A DNA stretch of 64,000 nucleotides from Lucifuga dentata (lineage: Eukaryota; Chordata; Actinopteri; Ophidiiformes; Bythitidae), in the NCBI GenBank assembly GCA_014773175.1, contig VXCM01000706.1, forward strand, positions 538,806 through 602,805. The letters run 5' to 3'. Made by a program: the position numbers and the translations under genes. Below the pieces are notes generated by a model. That model saw only the letters and a list, made by a program, of their open reading frames with translations. It was not told the DNA's origin and did no database searches. This document shows positions 24,801 to 38,541 of the stretch, piece by piece; position 1 is the first letter of the stretch; every line of letters starts with the position of its first letter.

Positions 24801-26817
24801 AAAATATTTCTTTGAACTCCTTTTAAGGAGAAGAAAAGCAGGAAATAGGGGGAGGAAAGCAGAAGGAGAGAAGGATGGATGGATAAAGCAGATGAGGAGA
24901 GGCTGATTCACACAGCTGGCTCCCAGCTGTAGACTGCAGCCAATGCTCCAACTATAAACAACTGGGAGCCCAACCCCCATTTTCCAAAAAAACAAGCACT
25001 TCGTCATAGTAAATCCAACAAATCCAACAAAGCATCCTTCTTCACCTTTACCAGCCCTCTTGAACTTTACCCAACTCCTTGCCGTTCTTTTACTCCCTTC
25101 CTTTCTCCAGTTTGGTCATGTCCTGAAGCCCCTCCCAAGTTTTTCTGTCTTTCTTTTTGTCCTATCGGTTCCTCTTTGTCACTGCTTACACTGCTGTCAA
25201 TGTGGGATTTATGCTACAAATCAAGGCCTTGTATATATTCAACCCACACATGCAATCCTTTGTAAGTCAACATGTCCTGTGCAGAAACTGCTAACCACTG
25301 AAACAGGCACCCGCACCAGGGAACAAAAACCAGATAATAATCTGTTCGGTTTATAGAAAGACCACAGTGATTATAAGGAAAATAATAATCCTAACAGTCT
25401 TGGGTGGGCAGGAGATATTTATAGCTGGCCTGTTGCTACTTATATTCCATAGCAGTATAACACAGCTGGAAGTGAGGAAGAAGAAGAGAGAAGGTGGAAC
25501 ACTCATGAGGAAAAAAGGAACGAAAGACAGAGGGGCTCCTAGGGATGGGAGTGTGGGGGTGGATAGAGCTCGTGCATGTGTGGAGAGAGAGAGAGAAAAA
25601 GAGAGAGACAGTGAGAGAGAGAATGAAACAGGAGGACACAGAGGCAAAGATGTGTGCGTGTGCATGTGTGTTTGTTTTTGGTGTGTGGCAGAAAACCACA
25701 ACGCAGCCCCTCCACATGACGATGGCATCTGAACAGGCCTGCAGGCCACCAGACACACACAGGGTGACCACAGCTCTCAGTGCCTCTCACAGAGGGGAAA
25801 TAAGAAATATGAGACAAATTATGCGTGCATCAAATTGAACAGGTGGTAATAATCAAGAGAAACATTCTCTCATGAGAAATTTCTTGCTTTTAAGTTTTTA
25901 GTCTAAGTTTTTTTTAGGGTGTGAAAGGTCTTTGTTGTGCACACGATCACAGAGGACAACAGTATTCAGGGAGTATCTAGGTCTGCTTATATGATCAGCT
26001 CGTTTGTGTTGCACTGGTTGTTCTGTTCTATGGAGTTGAGTGGTGCTACCTGGAGTGATGAAGTTCAACCAAATTCAACTTTGGCCCGCCTGCTAGTGAC
26101 TTTACAAACACACAAAGCCAAAACAAAAAGAGAATAGCTGTATATGATGTAAGTAGAAGTGACAAAACAATGGAAGAGAAGCTCGTAAGCAGCGTGGACA
26201 AATGTAACAATGTACCAAGATCTGGGCCAAAAGGCAATGAAAACCCAAGCAAAAAATGACTGATCACTTAATGTTGATAACTGCAGGCTTTTTTCCCCCC
26301 CCTTTGTGGTTATGAAGTGTTTTTTTAATCTCATAATTAATTAGCAGATCATTTTTGTCATAAGTACCTTATACAGAATGTGTAATTATGGAATTGTTTT
26401 CTGTTATGTGATATGAAAGTTGCATCAAAGCTAGGAAGCGTCTGACCTGCAGTCTCAGTTAGTAGCTGGTTTGTAAAGCCACTGACCATTAATCAACCAC
26501 AGACTGAATCACAGGGAATTCTCCATTAAGAGAACACTGGAGTCATTAATGTTAAATGTCGTGTTTCACTAACACTTTGGGCAAATATGGCCAATGCAGA
26601 TTTCATAAACTAAAGTCAATCTGTCACAATGTAGAGAAGTAGATGAAGTAATTCATAAGGTATGTATTTACATAGTATATACAGTATACAACATATACTA
26701 CTGTATATGCTGTATATGTCAAATTTAGTATACATCACTCTATCAGGGTTCTGTATCAAAAACCCCTGAAAGAAGAACAGTCACCTCTCGAGTTCAAAAC
26801 AGTCACAGTTTGCCTGG

Positions 26818-26818
<1 letters not shown>

Positions 26819-26854
<36 letters not shown>
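26819..26854. repeat. CT microsatellite
   Basis: Uninterrupted CT run. Confidence 0.95.
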
Positions 26855-26856
<2 letters not shown>

Positions 26857-27137
26857 GTAAATTCTACTCAAATTTGCTGCAGAAGCTTAACGTACATGTG
26901 AAGAGATTTGTCTTAGTCATGCCAGTTACATGAAGATGTGCATGCATCTGTGTGTGTTTTTATGTTTGCATGTGTGTGTGTGAGAAAGAGTGAGAGAATG
27001 AGATGGAGAGACAGAGGGTGAAAACGCTTGATAGAGGTCATTGTAGTATGTTTTTATATCACTTTAATGATGGTTGCCTTTTCCCTCAATCTTGGACCTC
27101 TCCAGCTTTTCCCCTTCTCTTTTCCTGTATCTTTCCA

Positions 27138-27140
<3 letters not shown>

Positions 27141-27180
<40 letters not shown>

Positions 27181-27194
27181 TCTCTCTCTCTCTC
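27141..27194. repeat. CT microsatellite
   Basis: CT run with two TTCT interruptions. Confidence 0.95.
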
Positions 27195-27958
27195 TTCCCT
27201 GAAGTATCAAATAAGCTCAAATAAATGTACAGAAATTGGAAATTCGAACTTTTCCCCTCGAATTTGTTTAGCACACAAACACGATCTCATTTCCATGTAT
27301 ACCATCAGAATTTGGAGTCTTCTGTGGTAAACGATAAATTGAAGTGATGACTTCTGCAGTCTGAGAACAAATCTGTTCATGCAACGTAGCAGAGATGCAA
27401 ACAAAAGCTGTTCTTTTTTTTCATTCATTCAACTTTCCATTTACTGACACAAACCTCATCAACAAATTACAGAGCAACTATTTGGACCATTATGCTCACT
27501 TATAAGCCAAAATGTGCAGATCTCATGTGTGGTCCTCCTTGAAGCTGACTTCATATCTAATACAGTACAGGCCTGTAGTTTAATACCCAGATGTTGGTAG
27601 GGGCAAGGCATCCGGGCCTACATTAGCTTTTAATTGGCTGGGATCCCTCAGCTGATGTTTGGAGCTTAACATGTGACTCACAGGCAAAAGCGCCCACACA
27701 CTCACTCACACACATACATACTAACACACACACTTGTACTGAACAAATGAAAGACTGGGCTGAGTTCTGACAGGGCAGCAGTCTCATATGCTGTCAGGAA
27801 GAGATGAGTCATGGCCGTCCAGAGGATTCTACAAACTAAACAAACACAGAAAAAGCAGAGTTACATCTTTGAGATCCCAGGACTGACTGACGCCACAATG
27901 CTGACGGTTTGCAGCAGGCTGCCATATCTGTCGAAGGGAATATTATAGCTTGCAGAGA

Positions 27959-27962
<4 letters not shown>

Positions 27963-28002
<40 letters not shown>
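27963..28002. repeat. GA microsatellite
   Basis: GA dinucleotide run. Confidence 0.95.
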
Positions 28003-28004
<2 letters not shown>

Positions 28005-28099
28005 TGTTCATACAGGCCTGTAATTAAGTGGCATCAACATAACCAAAAGGCAACAAATCAGCTAATCAAGTGGTTGTGAATGAGGGGTGAGTGTTTATG

Positions 28100-28141
28100 A
28101 GTGTGTGTGTGTGTGTGTGTGCGTGTGTGTGTGTGTGGGGG
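28100..28141. repeat. GT microsatellite at a contig join
   Basis: GT run ending in G bases directly before the N at 28142. Confidence 0.9.
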
Positions 28142-28259
28142 NGGTTAAAACACATACACACACTAACATATGACAGCTCAACAATTCAAATTTGTTGTGA
28201 AATCTCTCTTAACAAACCATGAGATTTTCCAATTTGGAATCATTGGCACCAGGCCTCAT

Positions 28260-28890
28260 TTCCTTTAGTAGTTCAGGCTCAATATGTTACAAGTTCAGCA
28301 GAGACTAGTGCATGCTTTTATAACTAGCAGGCTTGACTGCTGCAATGCTCTCCTATCTGGTCTGCCCAAAAACACTACAAGTCACCTGCAATTAATTCAG
28401 AATTCTGCTGCAAGAGCCCTGATTAGGACCAGAAGGAGAGCACACATTACTCCTATTTTAACATCTTTACACTGGTTTCCTGTCAGTTTTCGTATTGATT
28501 TTATCATTCTTTTATTAGTTTTTAAGGCACTGCATGGTCTTGCATCAAGATATCTATCAGAAATGCTTTCAATTCATGAACCAGTAAGACCTCTCAGATC
28601 CTCTTTCACTTTATTTTTAACTGTCCCAAAGAGCAGAACTAAAACATTTGGTGATGCAGCTTTTAGTCGATTTGCTCCAAGTCGTTGGGACAGCCTTCCT
28701 GAGGATCTGAGAGGAGCTGAAAACATTGATATTTTTAATCACAGACTTAAAACCCATCTGTTCAGCCTGGATTTCATGTTGTACGTTATGTTTTTATGAT
28801 TTAATTTGTTTGTTTGATCTGTTGCATTTACCTTGTATGAAAAGTGCTATATAAATAAAGTGACTGATTGATTGACTGATTGATTGACAA
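28260..28890 (+). mobile_element. LINE remnant (L2/CR1-group-like), 3' end of ORF2
   Basis: 171 codons remain open (28284-28799). They carry the usual C-terminal marks of this LINE group: [39 protein letters not shown] and [10 protein letters not shown]. The reverse-transcriptase catalytic core upstream is missing. The element ends in GCTATATAAATAAAGTGAC followed by TGAT repeats, the expected 3' tail. A 5'-truncated insertion, not an active element; the frame has survived unusually well. Confidence 0.88.
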
Positions 28891-30026
28891 AGTATCAGCA
28901 CCACACATTACACAATAATAAACTGTCTCTTAAGTTTGCCATCCTGTGAGAGTTTGACCAGTCACTTGTTTTGTGTTCATAAGCAAAACAAAAAAAGAAA
29001 AAGAGAAAAAACTTTTAGTGAAGTCAGAGCTGTGAAAATGGGCTGAAGTGTTATTTGTACATTTTGCATGGCTCAAAGCTGTATGTGATCAGTAAAATTT
29101 GATCACTATTGTGTTGCAATCAGTACCGCAATAAATCAACTGGAGCAGGTTTTTGGACATATGTAGTCGCAGTCACAGTTAGTTTGGCTGCAGAGGACGT
29201 CGGTGAGCCTCAGATGACACATGCCGATTATGTCAAACATGCTGATCCAAACGGCTGGGCCTCTGAGAAGCCCAATGGATCAGACATGCCAAGCCTGAGT
29301 TGTAAAAATGAATAAAATGAATCCTCCGCTGGAAACCATGGAACCAATGACTTTGGATGCAGAAGGAGAAACAGAGAAAACCAAAGATGTTCAGTGAAAA
29401 ATGGAAGGAGACAGACAAAGTTGATGCTCCAGAACAAAGCAGAAGGTTAATAGTAGATACAGACTATGGGGATCATAGAAGCATGTGCCAGTAAATGCAA
29501 ATGCAACATACAGAATGGAGTGATTTTTGATTTGTGTCAGACTGAATGCTCTTAAATAGATCATCTCAGCTAGTTTTACTTACTTTCACACTGTAAACAA
29601 AGCACAGGGTTTACTGTAGTTGTGCTATGATACTTTTTTGGTAAAGTATAATATCTGGTGATGTAATTGTGTGGTTTGTAGATTTGCTGGCTCGCAGCAC
29701 GAGCAGCACCAGAACTGGCAGAAGTGGCACTATGCCTGTTCAAAAACCTATACCAATTATTTTGGTCATAGAACTCTTTTTGCAAAAAATGACCACTGGG
29801 CCAAACCACTAAATATTCAACTTGTCCTTTGGCATAATATCGTTGTCCCTATTAATGAAAGGGAGGCTACAGCTCTTGTGAAACATATTAATTTAAATGG
29901 CTGTAGAAGAGTAGAAAAATCATATGCAAACTACCCTGCATTCTGGTAATATCATGAGCAGATTTCTCATGTCTATCACTGTCAGTCCAAACAGACCAGC
30001 ATTCAATTCTGACTAACACAATCAGT

Positions 30027-30687
30027 TTTAAAGGACCACGCCGGCCATTTTGCATGTTTGAGCATAATATATTCAATTTTCATACATGTAACGTTACTGA
30101 CAACCATTTCCCAAAGCATANGAGCATAATATATTCAATTTTCATACATGTAACGTTACTGACAACCATTTCCCAAAGCATACTACTAGAACAGTGAATT
30201 AAATTTTTTTTTCCCTACCTTCCAGACCACCATTGGTTTCAGTTAATTCTGGTACGCTATTAAAGTCAACTTGTTGATACTTGAAATGTTCTTGAGATAG
30301 GTAATCTATCATTGCAAGCAAGACGTGTATTCATTTTTTTTTTTTTTAGAAGTTACATAATTTTAGTGTTTCAGCACAATAAAAAGTGCAGAGTGAAGGT
30401 ATCTTTCCACCGGCGAATATAGTCCCAAAATAAAACCTGCATTTATTGAAAAATTTAAAGAACTGTGACTTCATAAGGCTGCGTAACTATTAGTAGGTGA
30501 AACATCAATTCTTAAGGTGAGTGTATTGCTTGAATATTTGATTTTGAAAGATTAAGAGATTTTACAAAATATCAGCAAAGCTGAAATACAATTTTATGCT
30601 TTGGGAAACAATTGTCAAAAATGTAACATGTATGAAAGTTGAATATATTAGGCTCAAACATGCAAAATGGACAGTATGGTCTTTTAA
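30027..30687. mobile_element. foldback-type MITE, copy 2
   Basis: The left end TTTAAAGGACCACGCC with TTTTGCATGTTTGAGC faces the right end GCTCAAACATGCAAAATGG with AGTATGGTCTTTTAA. The subterminal blocks with TACATGTAAC are also inverted. A 61-nt stretch is doubled around the N at 30121 (30060-30120, 30122-30182), an assembly fault. Internal sequence (ACCATTGGTTTCAGTTAATT) is the reverse complement of part of copy 1, so the orientation differs. Confidence 0.75.
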
Positions 30688-31026
30688 CTCTACTAATGTT
30701 TGCCTCCATGTCCATTTGGTCAAACACTAGCTAGATGAAGATGTTTGACTGTCATACACTTTAGTTTATAACCAAAAAAAATAGAAGAGATGTTTGCAAT
30801 AACTGGAGCTTTCTGTTATTTGTGCATCTAAACACTGATCCTATCTCATGCATGAGGAAGAGGCTCCTTTTTCACTGCGTCTCAGCTCTGAATTCCAGTT
30901 TGTATCTCCATGCAGTGCTCAGTGATGCGCAGAGAGGTCACACACACACAGACACACACACACACAGCCATACTGTGCACACAGTTCACAGCACGTTCAC
31001 AGACAAGTGTGTGTGCACGTATGCAT

Positions 31027-31028
<2 letters not shown>

Positions 31029-31076
<48 letters not shown>
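31029..31076. repeat. CA microsatellite
   Basis: Long CA run with smaller CA patches upstream (about 30938-30966). Confidence 0.95.
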
Positions 31077-31079
<3 letters not shown>

Positions 31080-32254
31080 GACACACACCAGGTTGAGGGT
31101 GGCTGATGGTGGGATGACCCAGGGAAGTGATGTAGTAAACAATAAGAAGTCCAGAGTTGACATGAGCAGCTAGTGAACGCCTCACAAAAGATGAACACCA
31201 AGACAACTGAATAACTAACAAAAGAAACTGCTTTTGAGATGTCCCCCATTAGAAAATTCTGACCACTACAATACTACAACATGTACAAATACTAAAAAGG
31301 AAATGATAGCAGAAAAATAAAACCAATAATGTACTTTTCCAGGTAGCTCCAAAGGGGCTCTATATGACGACGTGTCCCATTCCAGACTCCCAACAATAAC
31401 AACATACATTCATATCAAGCCAATTTTTGATTTGCCTGCACATGCTTTCAGAGTAAAATCTGCACTGTAAGAAAACTTGATGTAAGTTTTGCACAAAACT
31501 ATATACTTGACTGTCATCCAAACTCACTTCATAAAGAGCAAAGTATCGTACCTGCTTTTCTCACATTTTATTTAATTGCTGAGGGATTTTAAGGCAATTG
31601 TACTCTATGTGAGAGCAGCGAGCAGATGCAGTTTTAGCTTCAAGATCACAAAAGCAGTGATTTGGGAAAACTAAAGTGCTTTTTTGGAACGTTGTGTATG
31701 TAACCTTAGAATGTGAAGTAACTTCAGATGAGCACTCAAATAGAGGCCCATTTTAAAATTGACTGATGTCACTATGCAAATGAATACCTCAGTCAATAGT
31801 AGAGTATACTGTCATAAGGCAGCCACATTCACCACCTCTCTGCTTTATCTCCATTTAAAAAAACAAAACCAAAAAAAAAAAAAAANAAAAAAAAAAAAAA
31901 CAGGTCATGTTTGAGACATTCACTCCTCAACTCCTCCTAAATTTCTTCTTCGGACCAAAATACATGTGCAGACCACTCCTGATACACAATTCTCAATAAA
32001 TAAAAACTGATTGCTTCAAGTCAATACAAATATAGTGTTAGGATTTGAAGTAGGGGAAATTAAAAGAACAAACAGAAAACAGTTGATCTCCTTTTGCTTT
32101 AGAGAGAAAAGAGGCAGAGTGAATCACATGCAATGGAAAAAATATCTGGTGGTAGTAATGTTGCTCTGCAGCGAGTGACTCCAAGTCTGTGTGTGGTATT
32201 CATGCCCTCCTTTCTCTTTTACAAAGGAGGAATGGGGAATCAGAAAGGAGGAAG

Positions 32255-32266
32255 AGAGAGAGAGAG

Positions 32267-32302
<36 letters not shown>
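32255..32302. repeat. GA microsatellite
   Basis: GA run with one C interruption. Confidence 0.95.
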
Positions 32303-32303
<1 letters not shown>

Positions 32304-33701
32304 CACTATGCTTGAGCAATCCTTTTGACTGACAAGAGAAGGACTGGAGACCTATTGTTGAAATCCCATTCCTCACTGTATTGTCCGACCTTATCAATGC
32401 AGGGTCACTGAGAACAATGCTGAATTCCCATAACTCCTCATTCCTTCACAAACTGAAAACACAGGTGCTGAGCATCAATGTGTCTGTAAAACTTTGATTT
32501 CCTTTGGCACTCTTTTTTATTAATGATCATTTTATAGCTGTTCGTGTGATTCCAGGTTAGGAAGCATCGGCTTGTTCTGTTTATCCCTATGGATCAGTAA
32601 AGTTTATCTTCTATTAAATTCACTTAATTTAATCTTAAAATATACATAACAACCAACCAATCAATAGTCTAAGTCCTTTGAGTAATTATTGTGATTAGAA
32701 TGCCTCTTTATTATCAAGTGTAAATAATTATAGCCTCATTATTTAATGATATTTTAAATGTGATGAATAAATAAACGATTGAAAATTTAGTAAGTGGATA
32801 TAGAGAATGATGGATTCTATTGATCATTTTATACAATGTGTAAATGCATTAATTTGTTGATGACCAATGATACAAATCCATAGTCCATATTCCATAGGTT
32901 TTTGCATTAATTCCTAAGTTGGTTACATTTTGGAAACAGTAAAATTGTTGACACCACGCAACAATAAATATCAAAATATAACATAGTTTTATGTTATTGA
33001 TGACACAATGATGCAATCAAACCCATGACAGCAGGATCACCGCCAGGATCAAAGGTTTGATTGCCAGAGTAAAAACAGTAATGCACTGGGAATACTGTAA
33101 AATAACAATACCCAGTTAATAATGTTGGATGTAAAATTACTGTACATTTAAAACCCCCTTACAGATTTTGAAATGATATGTTTAATTTGTTTTTATTGTC
33201 TCATCATCTTAAAAAAGACTTTTGTCTGTTTCTTTTAAGGCTGAATAGAAAGATAAAAAAGTTCCACCTGTGTAGTGGAAAAAAAATCTACTGTTGGGTC
33301 AGACGTTTCTTATTCATTACCAGCTATAAAGGCTGACAAAGAGAAGGCTTCTCGCCCTTCATCTGCCTCTTCACTCCCTCGCTCTCTTTCTCTCCCTCCG
33401 GCTCTTCATGAAGAACAGAGAGGAGAATCATTCAGCAGCTGAAAAGGTTAAAGTCTAGCCGAGGGCTGGAGTTGCTGCGTCTGCCAGGGGCACCTGAAGA
33501 GGGGCAAACATTTACTGGCAAAGAAAAGAGGGGGAGAAAAAAAAATAACAGCCTGCCCGAGAGCTGCAGGGTCCACAGTGAGTGCTGGTGTAGGGCCCAT
33601 CGAGAGTTTGTCTTGTAATTGAGTCAATTGTTGATCCCTGTTCAGCTTGCCTCCGCAATTCTTGGGAGGAAAAGCTTACAAAATTAAAAATGTTCTCCCT
33701 C

Positions 33702-33702
33702 C

Positions 33703-33754
<52 letters not shown>
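33702..33754. repeat. CT microsatellite
   Basis: CT run with one TTT interruption. Confidence 0.95.
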
Positions 33755-33756
<2 letters not shown>

Positions 33757-35559
33757 CTCTTCATCCATCTATCTCTTATTCCTTCTCAGTACTCCCTCCC
33801 CTCTTTTCTGTTGTCTGAGGATAATTGTGCTGTGAGTCAAAGGCAGTCATTTAGGGGGGAACTGTTCAGGGATCTGCTGAGGCTAGAAGGGGAGGCTTAC
33901 AATCTTCTTTTCATCCCCNAACTCTCTCTTCTCTCCTGCATTCTCCCCCTTTTTCATTCCTCCTTTTGTTTGCACCGTGGGATGAATTTTAATCACTCTC
34001 TCCACCTCCAATCCCAGTCCTCTTATTTTTTTCCGCTCTTTCCACAGTCTGGCCACTCATTCTCCACTTCTAATTTATATCTCTCACTGTAGCACCTTCT
34101 CTCGTTACCACTCCTCGACTGATAGGCCCCTCAAAGGATCAGAGCAAACAAGAACACAGATGCAGCCCTTGATGAGGAGAGGAAGGGCCGTTTGTCACTT
34201 TAGGTTCAGCACGCACCAAATGTCTTTAAAAGGCAATGGAAGAGTGACAGAAAGAAAGAGAGCGAGAGAGAGAGAGACAGAGAGTAGCAAAAGGATGGAG
34301 AAAAGAGGATGGGGTGAGGGGAGACAGCAGGGCAGAGACAGGAGGGACGCATTCTGTTGGTGGAGAGTGATCAATTTTAAATGCCTCCTTTATTCAAGAA
34401 CACTTTGTTTGCACAGGGGCTCAAGTGTTGTGCTCCTATTGTGATGGCTCATCCCACGGGACAGTGCAAGACAGGGTCACTGTTGTCATTCATATTTCAC
34501 ACATTTACTAATGGCCAGGTGCCTGAATGGAAAACAAAGTGTGCATTATCATTAACATGCATTTTTATTACTGCAATCACCTTCAGTCACCTTTACATTC
34601 TAAGCATACAGTGATTTTCGTGTGTACTGCAATTAAGGCAAAAATGGACAAAGATACACATAAAATGTGTGAAAGTAATAGGAATTACCATTGAAACAGT
34701 TTATCTGACAGTTTTCTTGACTTTAGTGAACTCTTTTATATGTTCCCAAAGAATAATTTGCTAAACTGAGGTAGTGAAAGTTTGTCTTCCAAAGCGCCCG
34801 TGAGAAAATACATGCAAGAATTGCTTACTTTGATTATAAGGCAATGCAATGTTTACATTCCTGAGTAAATCCATTCACAATCTCATAATCTAGATCTACT
34901 AAGATTAAGCCAAAATTGATTTACACAAATTTCAATCTAATTATGGCATTTATATGATGTTTGGAAAAAAACAATTTGCCCTAATCTGAGTACAATCACA
35001 GTTAAATGTACTGAGTGAGAAAAAGAAATGACAGGAAGTTAGCCATCTTGCAGAATGAGAGCTATGAGTGCTATAGCCAGCACACGTAGGCTTCCTGACA
35101 ACTACAAACCAAACGACAACACTTATGACAGTTTTTACGATGTCCCACAGCCCTTCCTCACTTCCTCTCCACAGTCCACAGACAACGAAGCTCACGTTTG
35201 CCCCACCTGTGCCAGCTTAAGAATTTACAGGGGAAGTGAGCGGGTCAGACCACTCTGCAATTCTTTATGAGAATGTCAAATGGTGACATCAGCTACATCA
35301 GCGCAATAACCTATAGAACAAGTTCATTAACCTTGGCAGACTGAACTCTTGGACTTTATGTTAATACTAAACTCTCCTAACTCACCTACTGTAAAGATGT
35401 GTATGTCTTTGTTCTGTGTGTTTACGTGCAAGTTTTGTATGTGCACATCCGTGTATACAGAACCCAGTTTCCTTTTTTCCTTCCTTATCCTTCTATAACC
35501 TGCAATTGTGGGAATAATTGAGATGATACGATCCTCTTACAGGGAGAGAGTCAAATCCT

Positions 35560-35561
35560 AA

Positions 35562-35598
<37 letters not shown>
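35560..35598. repeat. CT microsatellite
   Basis: Uninterrupted CT run. Confidence 0.95.
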
Positions 35599-35600
<2 letters not shown>

Positions 35601-36236
35601 ATCCACGGCCCTCCATGTGGAGTGTTTGTTAGGAAATCCTGAACAAACTGTGGCTGTTTGTTCTCTCTTTGTCAATGACTGGTTTTTATAGACTTCTACT
35701 ATTGACAATCGCACGACTTCTGTTGGCCTCACACAAGCGGGATAACACTGTGCAAATAGGTGTATGTACACACATTCACAATCTGTCTGAAACACGCTCA
35801 CAACCTGTGTCTGAATAACCCGGAGCACATGTTAGGGGATGGAGAGGAAAGATAAACTAGAAAGTGAAAAAAAAAAATCCTTTTTTTTTTTTTTTTNTTT
35901 TTTTTTTTTTTTTAATAAATGAAAATTATTATATTGGTCAGCCAAGAAACAGGTGACAAGAAATCATCAAACCTGCATAACTAAAAATAAGTAACATGTA
36001 TTTAATGAACTGTAAATTATGTAGGTAGTAGGTTACAATAGCAAGTGGCACATCATAACACTATGGTGAAACACAACTGTAGTGACCAGTCATGTCACCA
36101 TTCACAGCCAGTAAATGAATTATAACGCATCCAGTTAATGCCAGATAATATGGAGAGGAAGACTTGTTGCCTCCAGATTTTCTGGCTCTGTGACTCAGAA
36201 GTAAAAAAAAAAAAAGGATGAAGGAAAGTAAAAGAA

Positions 36237-36239
<3 letters not shown>

Positions 36240-36270
<31 letters not shown>

Positions 36271-36305
36271 AAGAGAGAGCGAGAGAGAGAGAGAGAGAGA
36301 GAGAG
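36240..36305. repeat. GA microsatellite
   Basis: GA runs with AGC interruptions. Confidence 0.95.
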
Positions 36306-37392
36306 TTAGAGCTACCATCTCAATGGAGATCGTGGATGCCAGTAGGAGGTTCAGCCTTCAGCACAATAGACCCCCGACTGAGCCAAGACCCTTAATACCC
36401 ATACTCCTATTTCACACATCTTTTCAAAGCACCCATACAATCCCTCCAACCCCCACCTACAAACTCTGGCCATGCCCCCTGATTGCAGCACGGTGACAAT
36501 AGCGAGAAAGTCTTGGTGCAACCCGGGGCTCACGGAGGGGCCATCAGGACACCTTGTCTTTGTGTATTGGACGACAATAGTAACATCTCAGTAACACTAG
36601 TAAAAGCTTCCTCTGTCCTGGCAGGGAGCTGTTAAGAATGACAGAGGCGTCAAGTGTGAGTAGGTCATTATCATCTGATATAAGATGAAGAGTGAAGCTC
36701 CGATAATGAGCCTGTGCTTCAAATCATGACGAACGGCGTTAGTCGCATTTCAATTAAGAAGAAAGGGCATGTTGACTGTTTGGTTCCAAAGCTGTTTGAG
36801 ATAATGTAAAACTGCATAAAAACAATGCAATGGACTTGTTTTATACAGTATAACATCTCTAGTAGGGTACTTTATAATTGATTTTGACATCTTACTACCT
36901 GGGTATAGGAGATGAATCTACACTATCAACAGTAAAGTCTTACATTCATACTCATAGCAATAATCACATCTTAGTTACTCTCCTTCCCGTTAACACATTC
37001 CACCTCTAAAATCTTTGAAAAACAGTGGTTATTTATTAAAGCTCACCCAAAGTCGTTTGGGTGTGATCCCTGCAATGAGAGAGACATGCAAACATTTCTC
37101 TTCTGCCAAAAGAAAACATCTTGAAAAAACTAATCGTTGGGAGCAGGGAGGAAAAATATACCTCAACATCCTGGGCAGTTCCAAGGGAATTCTGGCTCAG
37201 ACCCAAACAGTGGAAGGATGATGAAGAAGGCCAGGCTTTGTGGAGTAGAGGGGTAGGGAACATAGTGAGGGGTGTTAGGTAACTAAGACATGATTTACAC
37301 TGGTAAAAATGTAGCTTTTCACATCAGGCATATGCCCTTTACCAATGTAAATTTTAATTTGAATCAGGTATTTGCTTCTTTTTTTTTTTTAA

Positions 37393-37871
37393 TTTAAAAG
37401 GACCATGCCAATAATTTTGCACGTTTCAGCCCAATAAATACGTTACATCACTGACAACCATTTTCAAACATAAAACTGTATTTTTTTTATTTTGCCAAAA
37501 TCCCTTAATCTTTCAAAATCAAATGCTCAGGTGATAAATCCACCTTAAAATTCAGTGTTTTGCCTGCTACCAACTGACTGGTTGTTTTAATTTCTCTGTA
37601 AAAGCTGTCTTCTCTTTGGACTATACTCCCCAGTGGAGACATAAATTTTCTTCCATGCAGCTTCATATTGGACCGATTAAATTAAGTAATTTTGACAAAA
37701 AATAAGAACGACATTTGGTTTGCTATTTCAAGCATGTTTTACATCTCTACAAGTTGATTTTATAGTGTACTGGAATTAACTGAAACCAATGGCAATCTGG
37801 AAAGTATTAAGAACAAATCTAAAATGTACCGTTCAGTTGTACGTTTTGGGAAATGATTGGCAGTAATGTAT
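37393..37871. mobile_element. foldback-type MITE, copy 3 (degenerate)
   Basis: The left end TTTAAAAGGACCATGCC and ATTTTGCACGTTTCAGCCC match the family. Internal blocks GATTGGCAGTAATGTA and AACTGAAACCAATGGCAATCTGG match copy 1. The right terminus is lost or diverged. Confidence 0.65.
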
Positions 37872-38495
37872 GCAGCTTGCAAACGTGTTACAAAAAACAA
37901 CATGTTGTTTACAACATGTTGTTACAAACTTTTTGCAACATGTTACCAAAAAAAAACATGCCGCAAAAACATACTCTTTAAACAAAAAGCAAATTCTGCA
38001 ACAAGTGCTCTCTTAAAATTATAGCCTTTGTCGCTAATGGATCTCATTGCATCAGTAGCCTTTGGGCTAACAAACTAGACAGTTGTCGTGACTTATCTTA
38101 GCTTCACTAGCCTCTCCACTCAGCCACTGGCCTCCACTCAAGCAGACCCCCTCTTCCCTTTACAAGACTCTTCAGTAGCTGGCTGGTTGCTAGACAATGT
38201 GCTTGGTTATGTGGGTTATGTAAAGACCCTCCTGCACACAAAAGCCAATGTGGATGCCTGTTATATGCAGCTCTTCAGAGCCCTGGGTCAGTTAGCAGAA
38301 GAGCTCTGGCGCTAACACTCCAAGTTAAAATGTTTGCTCTTCAATGTGTTTACTGAGAGGAGAGGAGAGGAGAGGAGAGTGAATTCTATCTTCTACTTGC
38401 TAATTTCACTTCCCCTCAACTTCTCAACCCCACTTGGCTGAGGTTAAAACAACTCCCTTGTTGACCTTTGGGTGCATTAAAGGGTGTATTAGGAA

Positions 38496-38499
<4 letters not shown>

Positions 38500-38541
<42 letters not shown>
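38500..38541. repeat. GT microsatellite
   Basis: GT run followed by a CATGCGCG-type alternating purine-pyrimidine stretch. Confidence 0.95.

Noticed and set aside
24398..24826. 142-codon plus-strand open frame
   Set aside because: Pyrimidine-rich low-complexity sequence giving Ser/Leu/Pro; not coding-like.
35055..35270. 71-codon plus-strand open frame
   Set aside because: Unrecognised, short, and without splice or start support; chance frame more likely.
38088..38315. 75-codon plus-strand open frame ending in ALGQLAEELWR
   Set aside because: Looks moderately protein-like, but I recognise no family and see no splice signals supporting it.
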